Below are positions 1 through 8,436 of a stretch of 64,000 nt of DNA, one piece after another (the stretch's first letter is position 1; each line of letters begins with the position of its first letter). The translations under genes and the position numbers were made by a program. A model generated the notes under the pieces. It searched no databases. It was not told the origin of the DNA and was given only the letters and a program-made list of their open reading frames with translations. Location: the NCBI RefSeq assembly GCF_001432305.1, contig NZ_KQ483358.1:749928-813927 (forward strand), read 5' to 3'. This DNA is from Curvibacter sp. PAE-UM (GTDB lineage: Bacteria; Pseudomonadota; Gammaproteobacteria; Burkholderiales; Burkholderiaceae_C).

Positions 1-10
1 AGGAGTGGTC

Positions 11-802
11 ATGAAGGTGCGTGTGTTGGGCTGCTCAGGCGCGATCGCCAGGGAATGCCGCACCACGTCCTTTCTTGTCGATGACGACGTTCTTGTAGAT
101 GCAGGGACTGGCGTCGGCGACCTGACTCTGGACGAGATGCTGCGTGTCGACCATGTGCTGTTGACGCATGCCCACCTGGACCATGTGGCCGCCTTGCCCC
201 TGATGCTCGACGCGATTGCAACGCGTCGTGGCAGCCCGGTGCTGGTACATGCGCTGGCCGGCACCATTGAGGCACTGAAGGCGCACATTTTCAATGATGT
301 CATCTGGCCGGATTTCACGCGTCTGCCCACGGTGAATACCCCATTCATCCGCTTCGAGGAAATCCGGGTGGGGCAGGTGCTGCGCATAGGGGACAAGCGT
401 ATCGAGGTGCTGCCGGCCGTGCACACAGTGCCGGCAGTGGGCTATGCCGTGCTGGCGCAGCAGGCCTGCTGGGTGTTCTCGGGTGACACGGGGCGTAACC
501 CCGCTTTCTGGCGCAGGGTCAACCAGCTGGACGTCAGCATGCTCGTGATTGAAACGGCCTTCAGTAGCCGCGAGAGCCAGCTCGCAGAAACGAGTCAGCA
601 TCTGTCACCCGAAGTGCTCGCCCAGGAACTGGACTGCATTGCGGTCGACAAAAAATATCCGATCTACATCACGCATACCAAACCAGCAGAAACCGAGTTG
701 ATCATGTCTGAAATCCGCAAACTGGAAGGCCATCGTCCCAGTGCCAGACAGGCAGCGCATGACATCCGCTGGTTGCAGGCCGGGCAGGAGTTTGAACTAT
801 GA
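11..802 (+). CDS. Class II 3',5'-cyclic-nucleotide phosphodiesterase (metallo-beta-lactamase fold)
   Basis: The protein (263 aa) has the metallo-beta-lactamase fold. The metal-binding motif THAHLDH lies at residues 52-58, with further ligands plausible at the VHTVP histidine, the SGDTG aspartate and the late THTKP histidine. The N-terminal VLGCSGAI and the overall length match the class II cAMP phosphodiesterase family (PDEase_II), which hydrolyses cyclic nucleotides to 5'-NMPs in the cytoplasm. A GTG at 5 is in frame, but AGGAG at 1-5 is well spaced from the ATG at 11, so that start is preferred. The stop overlaps the next start (ATGA, 799-802), so translation is probably coupled to the GAF-containing secretion ATPase. 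The substrate (cAMP, cGMP or another phosphodiester) cannot be read from the sequence. Confidence 0.82.
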   Translation: MKVRVLGCSGAIARECRTTSFLVDDDVLVDAGTGVGDLTLDEMLRVDHVLLTHAHLDHVAALPLMLDAIATRRGSPVLVHALAGTIEALKAHIFNDVIWPDFTRLPTVNTPFIRFEEIRVGQVLRIGDKRIEVLPAVHTVPAVGYAVLAQQACWVFSGDTGRNPAFWRRVNQLDVSMLVIETAFSSRESQLAETSQHLSPEVLAQELDCIAVDKKYPIYITHTKPAETELIMSEIRKLEGHRPSARQAAHDIRWLQAGQEFEL

Positions 803-3219
803 GTGCAGTCATGAAACCCCCAGGCGGAGGCACCCCCGCCGAGCAGGTCTTCCGCGATTCCCAGCATCCGGCATCGGACAAGCAGGACAAGTCCTTCGAG
901 GCACTGTTTGTACGCCAGCTCAAGCAGGTGGTGTTGCGCATTCACGAAACTGAAAACGTCGAGCAGATCATGCTGGAGGTCAGCCCCGAGATCTGCAAGC
1001 TGTTCAACGCCGACCGGCTGACCCTGTATGCGATCGGCGATGACGAAACATCCATTGTTTCCAAGATCAAGACCGGCCTGACCAGCAGCCGCGAACTCAA
1101 GCTGCCCATCAGCCCGCAAAGCATTGCCGGTTACGTGGCGTTCAGCCGCAAGCTGCTGAACCTGGCGGATGTCTACGACGAGGAGGCGCTCAAGCAGATT
1201 CATCCCCAGCTGGCGTTCCTGAAAGAGGTCGACAAGCGTTCCGGCTACCGGACCAAGCAGATGCTGGTGTCGCCCATCATCGAGGGCGGCAACCTCTACG
1301 GCGTGCTGCAGGTCATCAACAACAAGAGCGACCAACCCTTCAGCGAACTGGATATCAAGGGCGTCATCCAGCTCTGCAAGACACTGGCGACGGCCATCCG
1401 CCAGCGCCTGCAGAAGGTGGATGAGCCTCAGCGCATCCGGGCGACAAAGTATGACGGCCTGGTCGCAGATGGCCTGCTGAGCGGTACCCAGCTGCAGGAC
1501 TGCGTACAGGAGGCGCGCAACGAAGGCCAGCCGGTCGAGCATCTGCTGCTGAACAAGCACCAGATCACGTCGGCCCAGGTCGGCCCGTCGCTGGCAAGGT
1601 TTTTCGGCGTGCCTTACGAGCCCTTCAATGCGGGGCGGATCCGTTCCGAAATACTGCATGGTTCGCTCAAGCGTGAATTCGCCGAAGGCCAGGGCTGGAT
1701 CCCGCTGGAAGAGTCGCCCGAAGGGCTGGTCATCATGTGCCTGGACCCCGAGGCCACACGCGGTGCCCGCGTCGTGCCGCAGGTGTTCTCGCGCATCAAC
1801 AAGTTCTCCTACCGCGTCACCACGCAGACCGAATTCGAGCAGACGCTGGCGCAGCTGTTCGGCGCGATAGTTGATGGCACCACGATCGACCAGTTGCTGG
1901 CCGACATGGGCGGCCCGCTCGATGACGAGGGCGGCAACGACGATTCGCTGGAGTCGGCCGCAGCCGACAACGAACTGGTCAAGTTCGTCAACAAGATCAT
2001 CATCGAGGCGTATCAGCAGAAGGCTTCGGACATCCACATCGAGCCCATGCCGGGCAAGCTCAAGACCGGCATCCGTTTCCGTATCGACGGCACCTTGGCG
2101 CCCTATATTGAGGTGCCGGCGCATTTCCGCCAGGCCATGGTCACGCGTCTGAAGATCATGTGCGACCTCGATATTTCAGAGCGTCGCAAGCCGCAGGACG
2201 GCAAGATCAAGTTCAAGAAATACGGTCCGCTGGATATCGAGTTGCGGGTGGCGACTATCCCCTCGGCCGGTGGTGTCGAAGACGTGGTGATGCGTATCCT
2301 CGCAGCTGGCGAACCCATTCCGCTGGAGAAGCTTGGGTTGACAACGCACAACCGTGAGCGGCTGGAGTCCACGGTCAGCAAGCCCTACGGCCTGTTCTAC
2401 GTCTGCGGCCCGACCGGTTCCGGCAAGACCACCACGTTGCACTCCATCCTGAAGTTCCTCAACACGCCCGACACCAAGATCTGGACGGCCGAGGATCCGG
2501 TGGAAATCACGCAAAAGGGCCTGCGCCAGGTACAGATCAACAAGAAGGCCGGCATTGACTTCGCCCTGATCATGCGCGCCTTCCTGCGCGCCGACCCGGA
2601 CATCATCATGGTCGGCGAGTCGCGCGACAAGGAAACCGTGTCCATGGGTGTGGAAGCCTCGCTGACCGGTCACCTCGTGTTCTCCACCCTGCATACCAAC
2701 TCCGCGCCCGAGTCCATCACCCGACTGCTGGACATGGGCATGGACCCGTTCAATTTTGCCGATGCGCTGCTGGGCATTCTGGCCCAGCGCCTGGCCAAGA
2801 AGCTGTGCGACTGCAAGGAGCCCTATAACCCGGGCACATCGGAGGTCAACAGCTTCATCTCCGAGTACGCCCAGGAACTGCGCAACACCAAGGCCTGGAA
2901 GGCGGACTTCAGCGGTGAAGCCCAGAAACTCTATGAGGAATGGGTGGTCAACTACGGTGAAGACGGCAAGCTGCGCTTCTACAAGCCGGTGGGCTGCGAC
3001 AAATGCAACAAGACCGGCTACAAAGGCCGGCTGGGTCTGCACGAATTGCTGATCGCTGATGACCATATCAAAAAGCTGGTGCAGGAACGTGCCCGCGTGG
3101 CTGAAATCTTCGCCGCCGCCGTGGAAAGCGGCATGCGGACCCTGAAAATGGACGGCATGGAGAAGATCATGCTGGGCGTGACTGACCTGAAGCAGGTGCG
3201 GCAGGTTTGCATCAAGTGA
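799..3219 (+). CDS. GspE/PilB-family secretion ATPase with N-terminal GAF domain
   Basis: This is an 806-aa hexameric ATPase of the type II secretion / type IV pilus extension family. A GAF-like domain covers about residues 35-205, a GspE_N-like helical domain about 215-350, and the ATPase about 385-806. Visible motifs are the Asp box DIHIEP (411-416), Walker A GPTGSGKT (537-544), Walker B around PDIIMVGE (600-607), the His box GHLVFSTLHTN (624-634) and a zinc tetracysteine (C670, C672, C733, C736). It lies between a cyclic-nucleotide phosphodiesterase, whose stop it overlaps, and a type IV pilin. The GAF domain is unusual for a GspE and suggests ligand-controlled activity. It is probably not the housekeeping PilB, because pilC and pilD are not adjacent. 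Confidence 0.88.
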   Translation: MSAVMKPPGGGTPAEQVFRDSQHPASDKQDKSFEALFVRQLKQVVLRIHETENVEQIMLEVSPEICKLFNADRLTLYAIGDDETSIVSKIKTGLTSSRELKLPISPQSIAGYVAFSRKLLNLADVYDEEALKQIHPQLAFLKEVDKRSGYRTKQMLVSPIIEGGNLYGVLQVINNKSDQPFSELDIKGVIQLCKTLATAIRQRLQKVDEPQRIRATKYDGLVADGLLSGTQLQDCVQEARNEGQPVEHLLLNKHQITSAQVGPSLARFFGVPYEPFNAGRIRSEILHGSLKREFAEGQGWIPLEESPEGLVIMCLDPEATRGARVVPQVFSRINKFSYRVTTQTEFEQTLAQLFGAIVDGTTIDQLLADMGGPLDDEGGNDDSLESAAADNELVKFVNKIIIEAYQQKASDIHIEPMPGKLKTGIRFRIDGTLAPYIEVPAHFRQAMVTRLKIMCDLDISERRKPQDGKIKFKKYGPLDIELRVATIPSAGGVEDVVMRILAAGEPIPLEKLGLTTHNRERLESTVSKPYGLFYVCGPTGSGKTTTLHSILKFLNTPDTKIWTAEDPVEITQKGLRQVQINKKAGIDFALIMRAFLRADPDIIMVGESRDKETVSMGVEASLTGHLVFSTLHTNSAPESITRLLDMGMDPFNFADALLGILAQRLAKKLCDCKEPYNPGTSEVNSFISEYAQELRNTKAWKADFSGEAQKLYEEWVVNYGEDGKLRFYKPVGCDKCNKTGYKGRLGLHELLIADDHIKKLVQERARVAEIFAAAVESGMRTLKMDGMEKIMLGVTDLKQVRQVCIK

Positions 3220-3337
3220 CAAAGCTGGCCGTACAAAAATGTCAGACCAGGGCCGAGATGGGACAGAAATGAACCTCGAATTGGCGGTAATTCGGGGATT
3301 TCACCGTAAAGCAACAACTTATTTCACGGTTCTAGAT

Positions 3338-3353
3338 TGGCACAGAAAGTGCT
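3338..3353 (+). promoter_or_regulatory. Candidate sigma-54 (RpoN) promoter for the pilin gene
   Basis: TGGCAC followed by AGAAAG and TGCT places the invariant GG (3339-3340) and GC (3351-3352) exactly 10 nt apart, as in the -24/-12 consensus. Transcription would start about 12 nt downstream, near 3364, leaving a short leader with AAGGAG (3395-3400) ahead of the pilin ATG at 3407. RpoN control through PilR is established for pilA in Pseudomonas and several betaproteobacteria. No activator site was identified. Confidence 0.72.
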
Positions 3354-3406
3354 GAACTAGACCATACAGCCCAGCTGTATCCATTTCTTTAACCAAGGAG
3401 CTATAC

Positions 3407-3889
3407 ATGAAGCGTTCTCTGCAAAAGGGTTTCACCCTGATCGAACTGATGATCGTGGTTGCGATCATCGGCATTCTGGCCGCCGTCGCCCTGCCGGCCT
3501 ATCAGGACTACACCAAGCGTGCCAAGATGTCGGAAGTGATTTTGGCGGCTTCCGCTTGCCGTACCACCATCACCGAGATGTACCAATCCGCCACCATGTC
3601 CACCGCTCCCAATAACTGGGGTTGCGAGGCCGGTCCGCTCGTCTCGACCAACACCGCCCAGCCCAGCAAGTACGTGGCTTCCATTTACACCGACGTCGAT
3701 GGCAAGATCACCGTCGCCTCCCTGGTGGAAGGTGCGCAGGGTGATGTGACCCTGGTCCCGATGAGAACCGCCACTGTGCAGTTGAGGGCTGCCGACCTGG
3801 GCACGCCGGTATTCGGCTGGCGCTGTGGCTCCACGGCTGATGGCACGAACGTCAAGCCCAACTTCCTGCCCGGCTCCTGCCGCGGTTGA
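3407..3889 (+). CDS. pilA: Type IVa major pilin (PilA-like)
   Basis: This 160-aa prepilin has a leader MKRSLQKG cleaved before Phe9 and the conserved Glu at mature position 5 (FTLIE), followed by the hydrophobic N-terminal helix. Four cysteines at 51, 73, 140 and 158 would form two disulfides; the last pair gives the C-terminal D-region loop, and the chain ends two residues after Cys158. The basic short leader and total length fit a type IVa pilin, the subunit assembled into surface fibres for twitching, adhesion and DNA uptake. A sigma-54-type promoter and a strong Shine-Dalgarno sequence precede it, and a terminator follows. Two oligosaccharide ligase genes downstream suggest the pilin is glycosylated. 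A minor pilin is possible but less likely given the dedicated promoter and terminator. Confidence 0.9.
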   Translation: MKRSLQKGFTLIELMIVVAIIGILAAVALPAYQDYTKRAKMSEVILAASACRTTITEMYQSATMSTAPNNWGCEAGPLVSTNTAQPSKYVASIYTDVDGKITVASLVEGAQGDVTLVPMRTATVQLRAADLGTPVFGWRCGSTADGTNVKPNFLPGSCRG

Positions 3890-5640
3890 TCTTGCCTAGC
3901 GCAAGCATCGCAAATAAAACGCCCCGCGAGGGGCGTTTTTCATGGCTCACGCTGATTCTGGCGTTGGGCCTTTTGGCGTATCTGGGCGCCTGGCTGACAC
4001 CCAATCATTACCCGCCATGGCTAAGCTTTCATGGTGAGAGCCTGACCTTCGTGGCGCTGGTGGTGGTGGGTCTGGCGTGGGTGTCCAGAGCGCGGAAGTG
4101 GGTGCTGGATCGGGCCGCCTTGCTGCCTATGGTCTTGATCGGGCTGATCTGGCTGCAATGGGGGGCGGGGCAAATCGCCTACTCAGGTGAAGCCGTCATG
4201 AGCAGCCTCTATCTCGGGGGCTTTGCCTTGGCCTGGTTGCTGGGCAGTAACCTTGCCGATAAATCCGCCGCCGGTGACAAGATACTGAGCTGGCTGGCCG
4301 GGTTGTTGGTAGTCGCCGCTGCTATTTCAGTCTACGTGGCTGCTCTGCAGTGGCTTGATCTGGAGGCGAGTTACGCAAATCTGATCGTGGAGCGACCTCA
4401 GGGCGGGCGCCCCAACGGTAATCTGGCGCAGTCGAACCACTTGGCTACCCTGCTCCTGATGGGGCTGGTGATGAGTGTCTGGCTCTACCACCAGCACTAC
4501 CTGAGGCGTTGGCAAGCATGGGCTTTGGTCACCTGGTTGTCCTTTGGCCTGGCGATGGCGCAATCCCGTGCCGGCTGGTTGTCTGCTGCTTTGCTGGGCC
4601 TGTTCCTGCTGTGGCGCGGCCAGACCACCTGGAGGATAGGGGGCCTGCGAGCCGTGCTGGGCTGGTGGTCCATGCTGCTGGCCATGTGGCTCGCCTGGAA
4701 GCCTGCCAACGTAACGTTGTTGGCAACGGGGGAGTCGCGCGCGCTTGCCAGTTTGACGCAGGATAACGCCCGCGTGGTCTTGTGGCGCCAGATACTGGCC
4801 GGAATTGAGCAGTCACCTTGGTGGGGTTATGGCTGGGGGCAGACGGTGGCGGGCCACAAAGCAGGTACCGCCCACATCAGCAACGGATTACTCACAGACT
4901 ATGCGCATAGTCTGGTGCTGGATCTCACGTTGTGGCTGGGCATACCATTAGCGATTCTGTTGATGGCAACCATGGCCTGGTGGCTGTTGCGCGCCGTGTA
5001 CCGCATCAATGATCCGCGTCAACTGCTGCTGATGGCAGCGGCACTGCCGGTTCTGGTCCACAGCCTGGTTGAGTTTCCATTCGCGTATGCTTATTTTCTC
5101 TTCACGGTGGCATTCCTGTTCGGTTCATTGAGCACCAGGCAAAGTGCTGAGAAATCAAGTGCGTGGATCATCGATCGCTTACCAGGAAGGTGGATAGGGA
5201 TCAGTCTGGTGGTGGTCTTTGCCGTTTTGTCTGCACGGGTTGGATACGAGTATGTTCAGGTGGAGGAAGACTACCGGGTCATGCGCTTTGAGATGCGAAG
5301 CGTCGGTCGTACGCCGGAAAACTATGAAGCACCAGATCTGTGGATACTCAACCAGCTGGGTGCCGTTCTGAAACTGGGGCGGGTCCAGCCCCGTCCGGGG
5401 ATGTCCAGCGCAGAGCTGGAGAGCATGAAAGTGCTCAATAAAAACTATAACTGGGCGACCCTGCAAATGCGCTATGCGGTGGCACTTGCATTGAATGGGC
5501 AAGTTGAGCAGGCATTGATCGAGATGAAATCCCTCAGAGCCCACTACGGTGAGATCAGCTACAGACAAGCCAAGCAGCTGATCCTGGAACAGCAAAACAA
5601 TCAGTACCCACAGCTGAGAGAGCTGAAGCTGCCAGAGTAA
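3886..5640 (+). CDS. Wzy_C/PglL-family O-oligosaccharyltransferase (first copy)
   Basis: This is an integral membrane protein of up to 584 aa with about a dozen hydrophobic segments and a soluble C-terminal tail. The signature [17 protein letters not shown] near residue 174 and the periplasmic-loop motif [14 protein letters not shown] are typical of PglL/PilO-type ligases (Wzy_C fold), which transfer lipid-linked glycans to protein in the periplasm. Its position directly after a pilin, followed by a second such gene, argues for pilin glycosylation rather than LPS O-antigen ligation. The start is uncertain: the frame opens with TTG at 3886, overlapping the pilin stop, with TTG at 3892 and 3964 also possible; there is no in-frame ATG near the N-terminus and a terminator hairpin falls inside the first 18 codons. 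GC is visibly lower than in the flanks. Confidence 0.8.
   Translation: MILPSASIANKTPREGRFSWLTLILALGLLAYLGAWLTPNHYPPWLSFHGESLTFVALVVVGLAWVSRARKWVLDRAALLPMVLIGLIWLQWGAGQIAYSGEAVMSSLYLGGFALAWLLGSNLADKSAAGDKILSWLAGLLVVAAAISVYVAALQWLDLEASYANLIVERPQGGRPNGNLAQSNHLATLLLMGLVMSVWLYHQHYLRRWQAWALVTWLSFGLAMAQSRAGWLSAALLGLFLLWRGQTTWRIGGLRAVLGWWSMLLAMWLAWKPANVTLLATGESRALASLTQDNARVVLWRQILAGIEQSPWWGYGWGQTVAGHKAGTAHISNGLLTDYAHSLVLDLTLWLGIPLAILLMATMAWWLLRAVYRINDPRQLLLMAAALPVLVHSLVEFPFAYAYFLFTVAFLFGSLSTRQSAEKSSAWIIDRLPGRWIGISLVVVFAVLSARVGYEYVQVEEDYRVMRFEMRSVGRTPENYEAPDLWILNQLGAVLKLGRVQPRPGMSSAELESMKVLNKNYNWATLQMRYAVALALNGQVEQALIEMKSLRAHYGEISYRQAKQLILEQQNNQYPQLRELKLPE
3916..3940 (+). terminator. Rho-independent terminator after the pilin gene
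   Basis: A 10-bp stem (3916-3925 with 3930-3939) closes a GCGA loop and ends in a T run. It sits just after the pilin stop but inside the 5' end of the next open frame, so the ligase genes would be read at lower level by read-through, or their true start lies downstream. Confidence 0.88.
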
Positions 5641-5642
5641 GC

Positions 5643-7115
5643 ATGGGATACCGAGACAGTGCGCTAGTCTTGCTGCTGGCGTTTCCGTGGCTTAACCCAT
5701 GGGCATTCGGCCCCTCGCCCAGCGTGTTGTCGTGGCAAGTGAGCTTAGGCTGCGGCGTTCTGCTGTGGCTGTGCAGACATCAGCTTTCAGCGAACATCAT
5801 CTTCATGGGCTGGGTGCTGGCTGCTGTTGTCAGTGCCGTCATTGGCTTGCTTCAGTATGCGGGGTGGGCACACGGCCTGGATCCGTGGTTCATCTACGCA
5901 CCTGCAGGAGAGGCGTATGGCAATTTGCGCCAGAAAAACCAGTTCGCCACGCTGACCAACATTGGACTGGCCGCGGTGATCGGGCTGTCGATGAAGGTGA
6001 CTACAGCCAACAAGATGCTGAAGACGGGGCTCATCCTCGCCACTCTTGTTCTGGCCGCAGCCAATGCAGCATCAGCATCGCGCACCGGTTTGCTGCAGTT
6101 GATCATGCTGGCCGGGATGGTCGCTGTCTGGGGACAGTGGCGCCAGGCAGAGCAAGGTCGGCTGCTGATCGGCGGATTGCTCGCGTATGTGGCCACAAGC
6201 ATGCTACTGCCACTATTTGCAGGCAATGAGGCATCCACCCTGGGTGTGTGGTCGCGTTTGCGGACGGCAGAAGATGCATGCACCAGCCGACTCGCTCTCT
6301 GGAGCAACGTGATGCACCTGATTCCTGCCAGACCCTGGACCGGATGGGGCTGGGGTGAACTGGACTATGCGCATTTCATCACGCTCTATCCAGGCGTTCG
6401 GTTCTGCGAAATTCTGGATAACGCGCACAACCTGCCGATGCATCTCAGTGCGGAACTGGGGGTGCCGGTCGCATTGCTGCTCTGCGGGCTGGGCCTGTGG
6501 CTAGTCTGGCGCGCGCGTCCTTGGCGGGAAATGAATGCCGACCGACAGGTGGCCTGGTCCGTGCTCGGTCTGATCCTCCTGCACAGCATGTTGGAGTATC
6601 CACTGTGGTTTGGCCCCTTTCAGCTGGCGGCACTTCTCAGCGTCTGGGTGCTGGTCAGGAAGGCTGAGCTGTCATCAAATACGGCGGCCCGGCTTTCCTG
6701 GAAGATGCGGGATCTGGTCCTGGCGGCTGGTGCGCTGACGGGGCTTGGCTACTCGGCCTGGGACTACCACCGCGTCAGCCAGATTTTCTACCCTCCGGAT
6801 TTCAGAGCGGCAGCTTACCGGGACAACACGTTAGAGAAGATACGTGGAACCTGGCTGTTTCAGGATCAGGTCCAGTTTGCAGAATTCACCCTGACACCGC
6901 TGACGCCAGGGAATGCAGAGCACCTGTATGAAATGGGGCAGCGGGTGCTGCACTATTCACCCGAAGCACGGGTGGTTGAAAAGCTGATCGAGTGCGCGGT
7001 CCTTTTGGGACGAGACGAGGCGGCGCATTTCTATCTGGCGCGCTATAAAGCTGCCTTTCCGAAAGAACATGCGCGTTGGGCGGCGAGACAGCTAGAGCCG
7101 GTAAAGCCTCATTAG
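5643..7115 (+). CDS. Wzy_C/PglL-family O-oligosaccharyltransferase (second copy)
   Basis: This 490-aa multi-pass membrane protein starts 2 nt after the preceding ligase stop and shares its layout. It has the NLRQKNQFATL motif near residue 100, a loop with GWGWGELDYAHF, and DNAHNLPMHLSAELGVP, which matches the conserved histidine-containing segment of Wzy/O-antigen-ligase proteins. The C-terminal soluble part resembles the tail of the first copy. The two proteins look like diverged paralogues and probably act on the same lipid-linked donor or on different acceptors. It could instead be a Wzy polymerase working with the first protein. The next gene (moaC) converges on it 7 nt downstream. Confidence 0.78.
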   Translation: MGYRDSALVLLLAFPWLNPWAFGPSPSVLSWQVSLGCGVLLWLCRHQLSANIIFMGWVLAAVVSAVIGLLQYAGWAHGLDPWFIYAPAGEAYGNLRQKNQFATLTNIGLAAVIGLSMKVTTANKMLKTGLILATLVLAAANAASASRTGLLQLIMLAGMVAVWGQWRQAEQGRLLIGGLLAYVATSMLLPLFAGNEASTLGVWSRLRTAEDACTSRLALWSNVMHLIPARPWTGWGWGELDYAHFITLYPGVRFCEILDNAHNLPMHLSAELGVPVALLLCGLGLWLVWRARPWREMNADRQVAWSVLGLILLHSMLEYPLWFGPFQLAALLSVWVLVRKAELSSNTAARLSWKMRDLVLAAGALTGLGYSAWDYHRVSQIFYPPDFRAAAYRDNTLEKIRGTWLFQDQVQFAEFTLTPLTPGNAEHLYEMGQRVLHYSPEARVVEKLIECAVLLGRDEAAHFYLARYKAAFPKEHARWAARQLEPVKPH

Positions 7116-7122
7116 CAAATCT

Positions 7123-7611
7123 TCAGGGAGCCAGATAACTGCCCGACTTGCCGCCATGCTTCTCCAGCAGATGGACGCCGGTCATGGTCATGCCGCGGTC
7201 CACCGCCTTGCACATGTCATAGATGGTCAGCAGGGCAACCTGCACGGCCGTCAGGGCTTCCATTTCAACCCCAGTCGGGCCGACGGTCTCCACTGTGGCC
7301 GTACAGACCACGTGGGCTGGTGTGGCAGTCGCGGCGGGATGCAGCGAGAAATCAAGGGCGACCCGCGTGAGCGCCAGCGGGTGGCATAAAGGGATCAGAT
7401 CGCTGGTTTTTTTGGCAGCCTGGATGCCCGCGATGCGGGCGATCCCCAGGACATCCCCTTTTTTGGCCGTACCGGACTCGATAATCGCCAAGGTGGCCGG
7501 TAGCATCTCAATATGGCCGGCGGCCACGGCAATGCGGTGGGTGCTGGCCTTGGCGGCCACGTCCACCATATGGGCCTGGCCCTGGGCATCAAAGTGGGTC
7601 AGAGAACTCAT
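7123..7611 (-). CDS. moaC: Cyclic pyranopterin monophosphate synthase MoaC
   Basis: This 162-aa protein is full length for MoaC, which converts the MoaA product to cyclic pyranopterin monophosphate in molybdenum cofactor synthesis. Family landmarks are MVDVAAK near the N-terminus, [11 protein letters not shown] around residue 73, [14 protein letters not shown] around 109, and [11 protein letters not shown] with the catalytic lysine near the C-terminus. The ATG at 7611 gives the canonical N-terminus SSLTHFD. No other moa gene is nearby, and the gene lies on the opposite strand between two pilus-associated genes, with convergent and divergent gaps of only 7 and 51 nt. Confidence 0.95.
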   Translation of the reverse strand: MSSLTHFDAQGQAHMVDVAAKASTHRIAVAAGHIEMLPATLAIIESGTAKKGDVLGIARIAGIQAAKKTSDLIPLCHPLALTRVALDFSLHPAATATPAHVVCTATVETVGPTGVEMEALTAVQVALLTIYDMCKAVDRGMTMTGVHLLEKHGGKSGSYLAP

Positions 7612-7662
7612 GGAAAATCCCGGGTTTACGAAACCTCTACATAACTCAAGCATCATACGTCC

Positions 7663-8436
7663 ATGACGCAGACGAGAGCATTCCACTGGCAAGACCGACT
7701 CAAAGCCAGCGCCATCCACCTGGGCCTCAGCCTGGTCATTGCCGCCCTGGCGGCACTGCTGGTGTTCGGGCTCTGGTATCCCTACCCCTACCGCGATACC
7801 TCGGGAGGGCGTGAGCTGTTCCTGATCGTGATCATGGTCGATGTGATTCTGGGGCCACTGATCACTCTGACCGTCTTCAATCGCAGCAAGCCACGCAGCG
7901 AACTGGTGCGGGATCTGACGGTCGTGGGCCTGATCCAGCTGGCTGCCCTGGGCTATGGGCTGTGGACAGTTTTCGTAGCCCGGCCAGTCCATCTGGTGTT
8001 CGAATACGACCGTTTTCGCGTGGTGCATGCCATCGAGGTGCCCGAGGAACTCCTGGGCCAGGCGCCGGGAGATGTGCGGAAGATGCCACTGACCGGGCCC
8101 ACAATTCTGGCGCTGCGGCCCTTCCGCGATGTCAACGAAGAGAGTACGGCCACCCTGATGGCGTTGCAGGGGCTCCCCCTGAGTGCACGCCCCGATCTCT
8201 GGCAGGCCTATCCACAGGCACGGGTGCGCATCTTGGCGGCTGCCAGGCCGTTGGCTGAATTGAGCGCGCGTTTTCCGCAGCAGGCGGCGGCGATCAACGA
8301 GGGCGTGGCGCAAACGGGCAAGAGTGCGGGGGAACTGGTGTATCTACCCATGGTGGCTCGCAAGTCCTTCTGGACCGTGCTGCTCGATGCACAGAGCGCC
8401 GAGCTGCGCGGTTTTGTGCCGCTGGATTCATTTTGA
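7663..8436 (+). CDS. TfpX/TfpZ-family type IV pilin accessory protein
   Basis: This 257-aa inner-membrane protein has an N-terminal amphipathic segment, transmembrane helices near residues 17-40, 50-70 and 85-105, and a soluble C-terminal half. It fits the TfpX/TfpZ (FimB-like) family, found next to pilin genes in Pseudomonas, Xanthomonadales and Burkholderiales, where it affects pilin level or assembly. Recognition rests on the [16 protein letters not shown] and [15 protein letters not shown]-type segments. The pilin it serves is probably the one at 3407, on the far side of moaC. Its stop overlaps the next gene's TTG start. No strong Shine-Dalgarno sequence precedes the ATG. Confidence 0.82.
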   Translation: MTQTRAFHWQDRLKASAIHLGLSLVIAALAALLVFGLWYPYPYRDTSGGRELFLIVIMVDVILGPLITLTVFNRSKPRSELVRDLTVVGLIQLAALGYGLWTVFVARPVHLVFEYDRFRVVHAIEVPEELLGQAPGDVRKMPLTGPTILALRPFRDVNEESTATLMALQGLPLSARPDLWQAYPQARVRILAAARPLAELSARFPQQAAAINEGVAQTGKSAGELVYLPMVARKSFWTVLLDAQSAELRGFVPLDSF

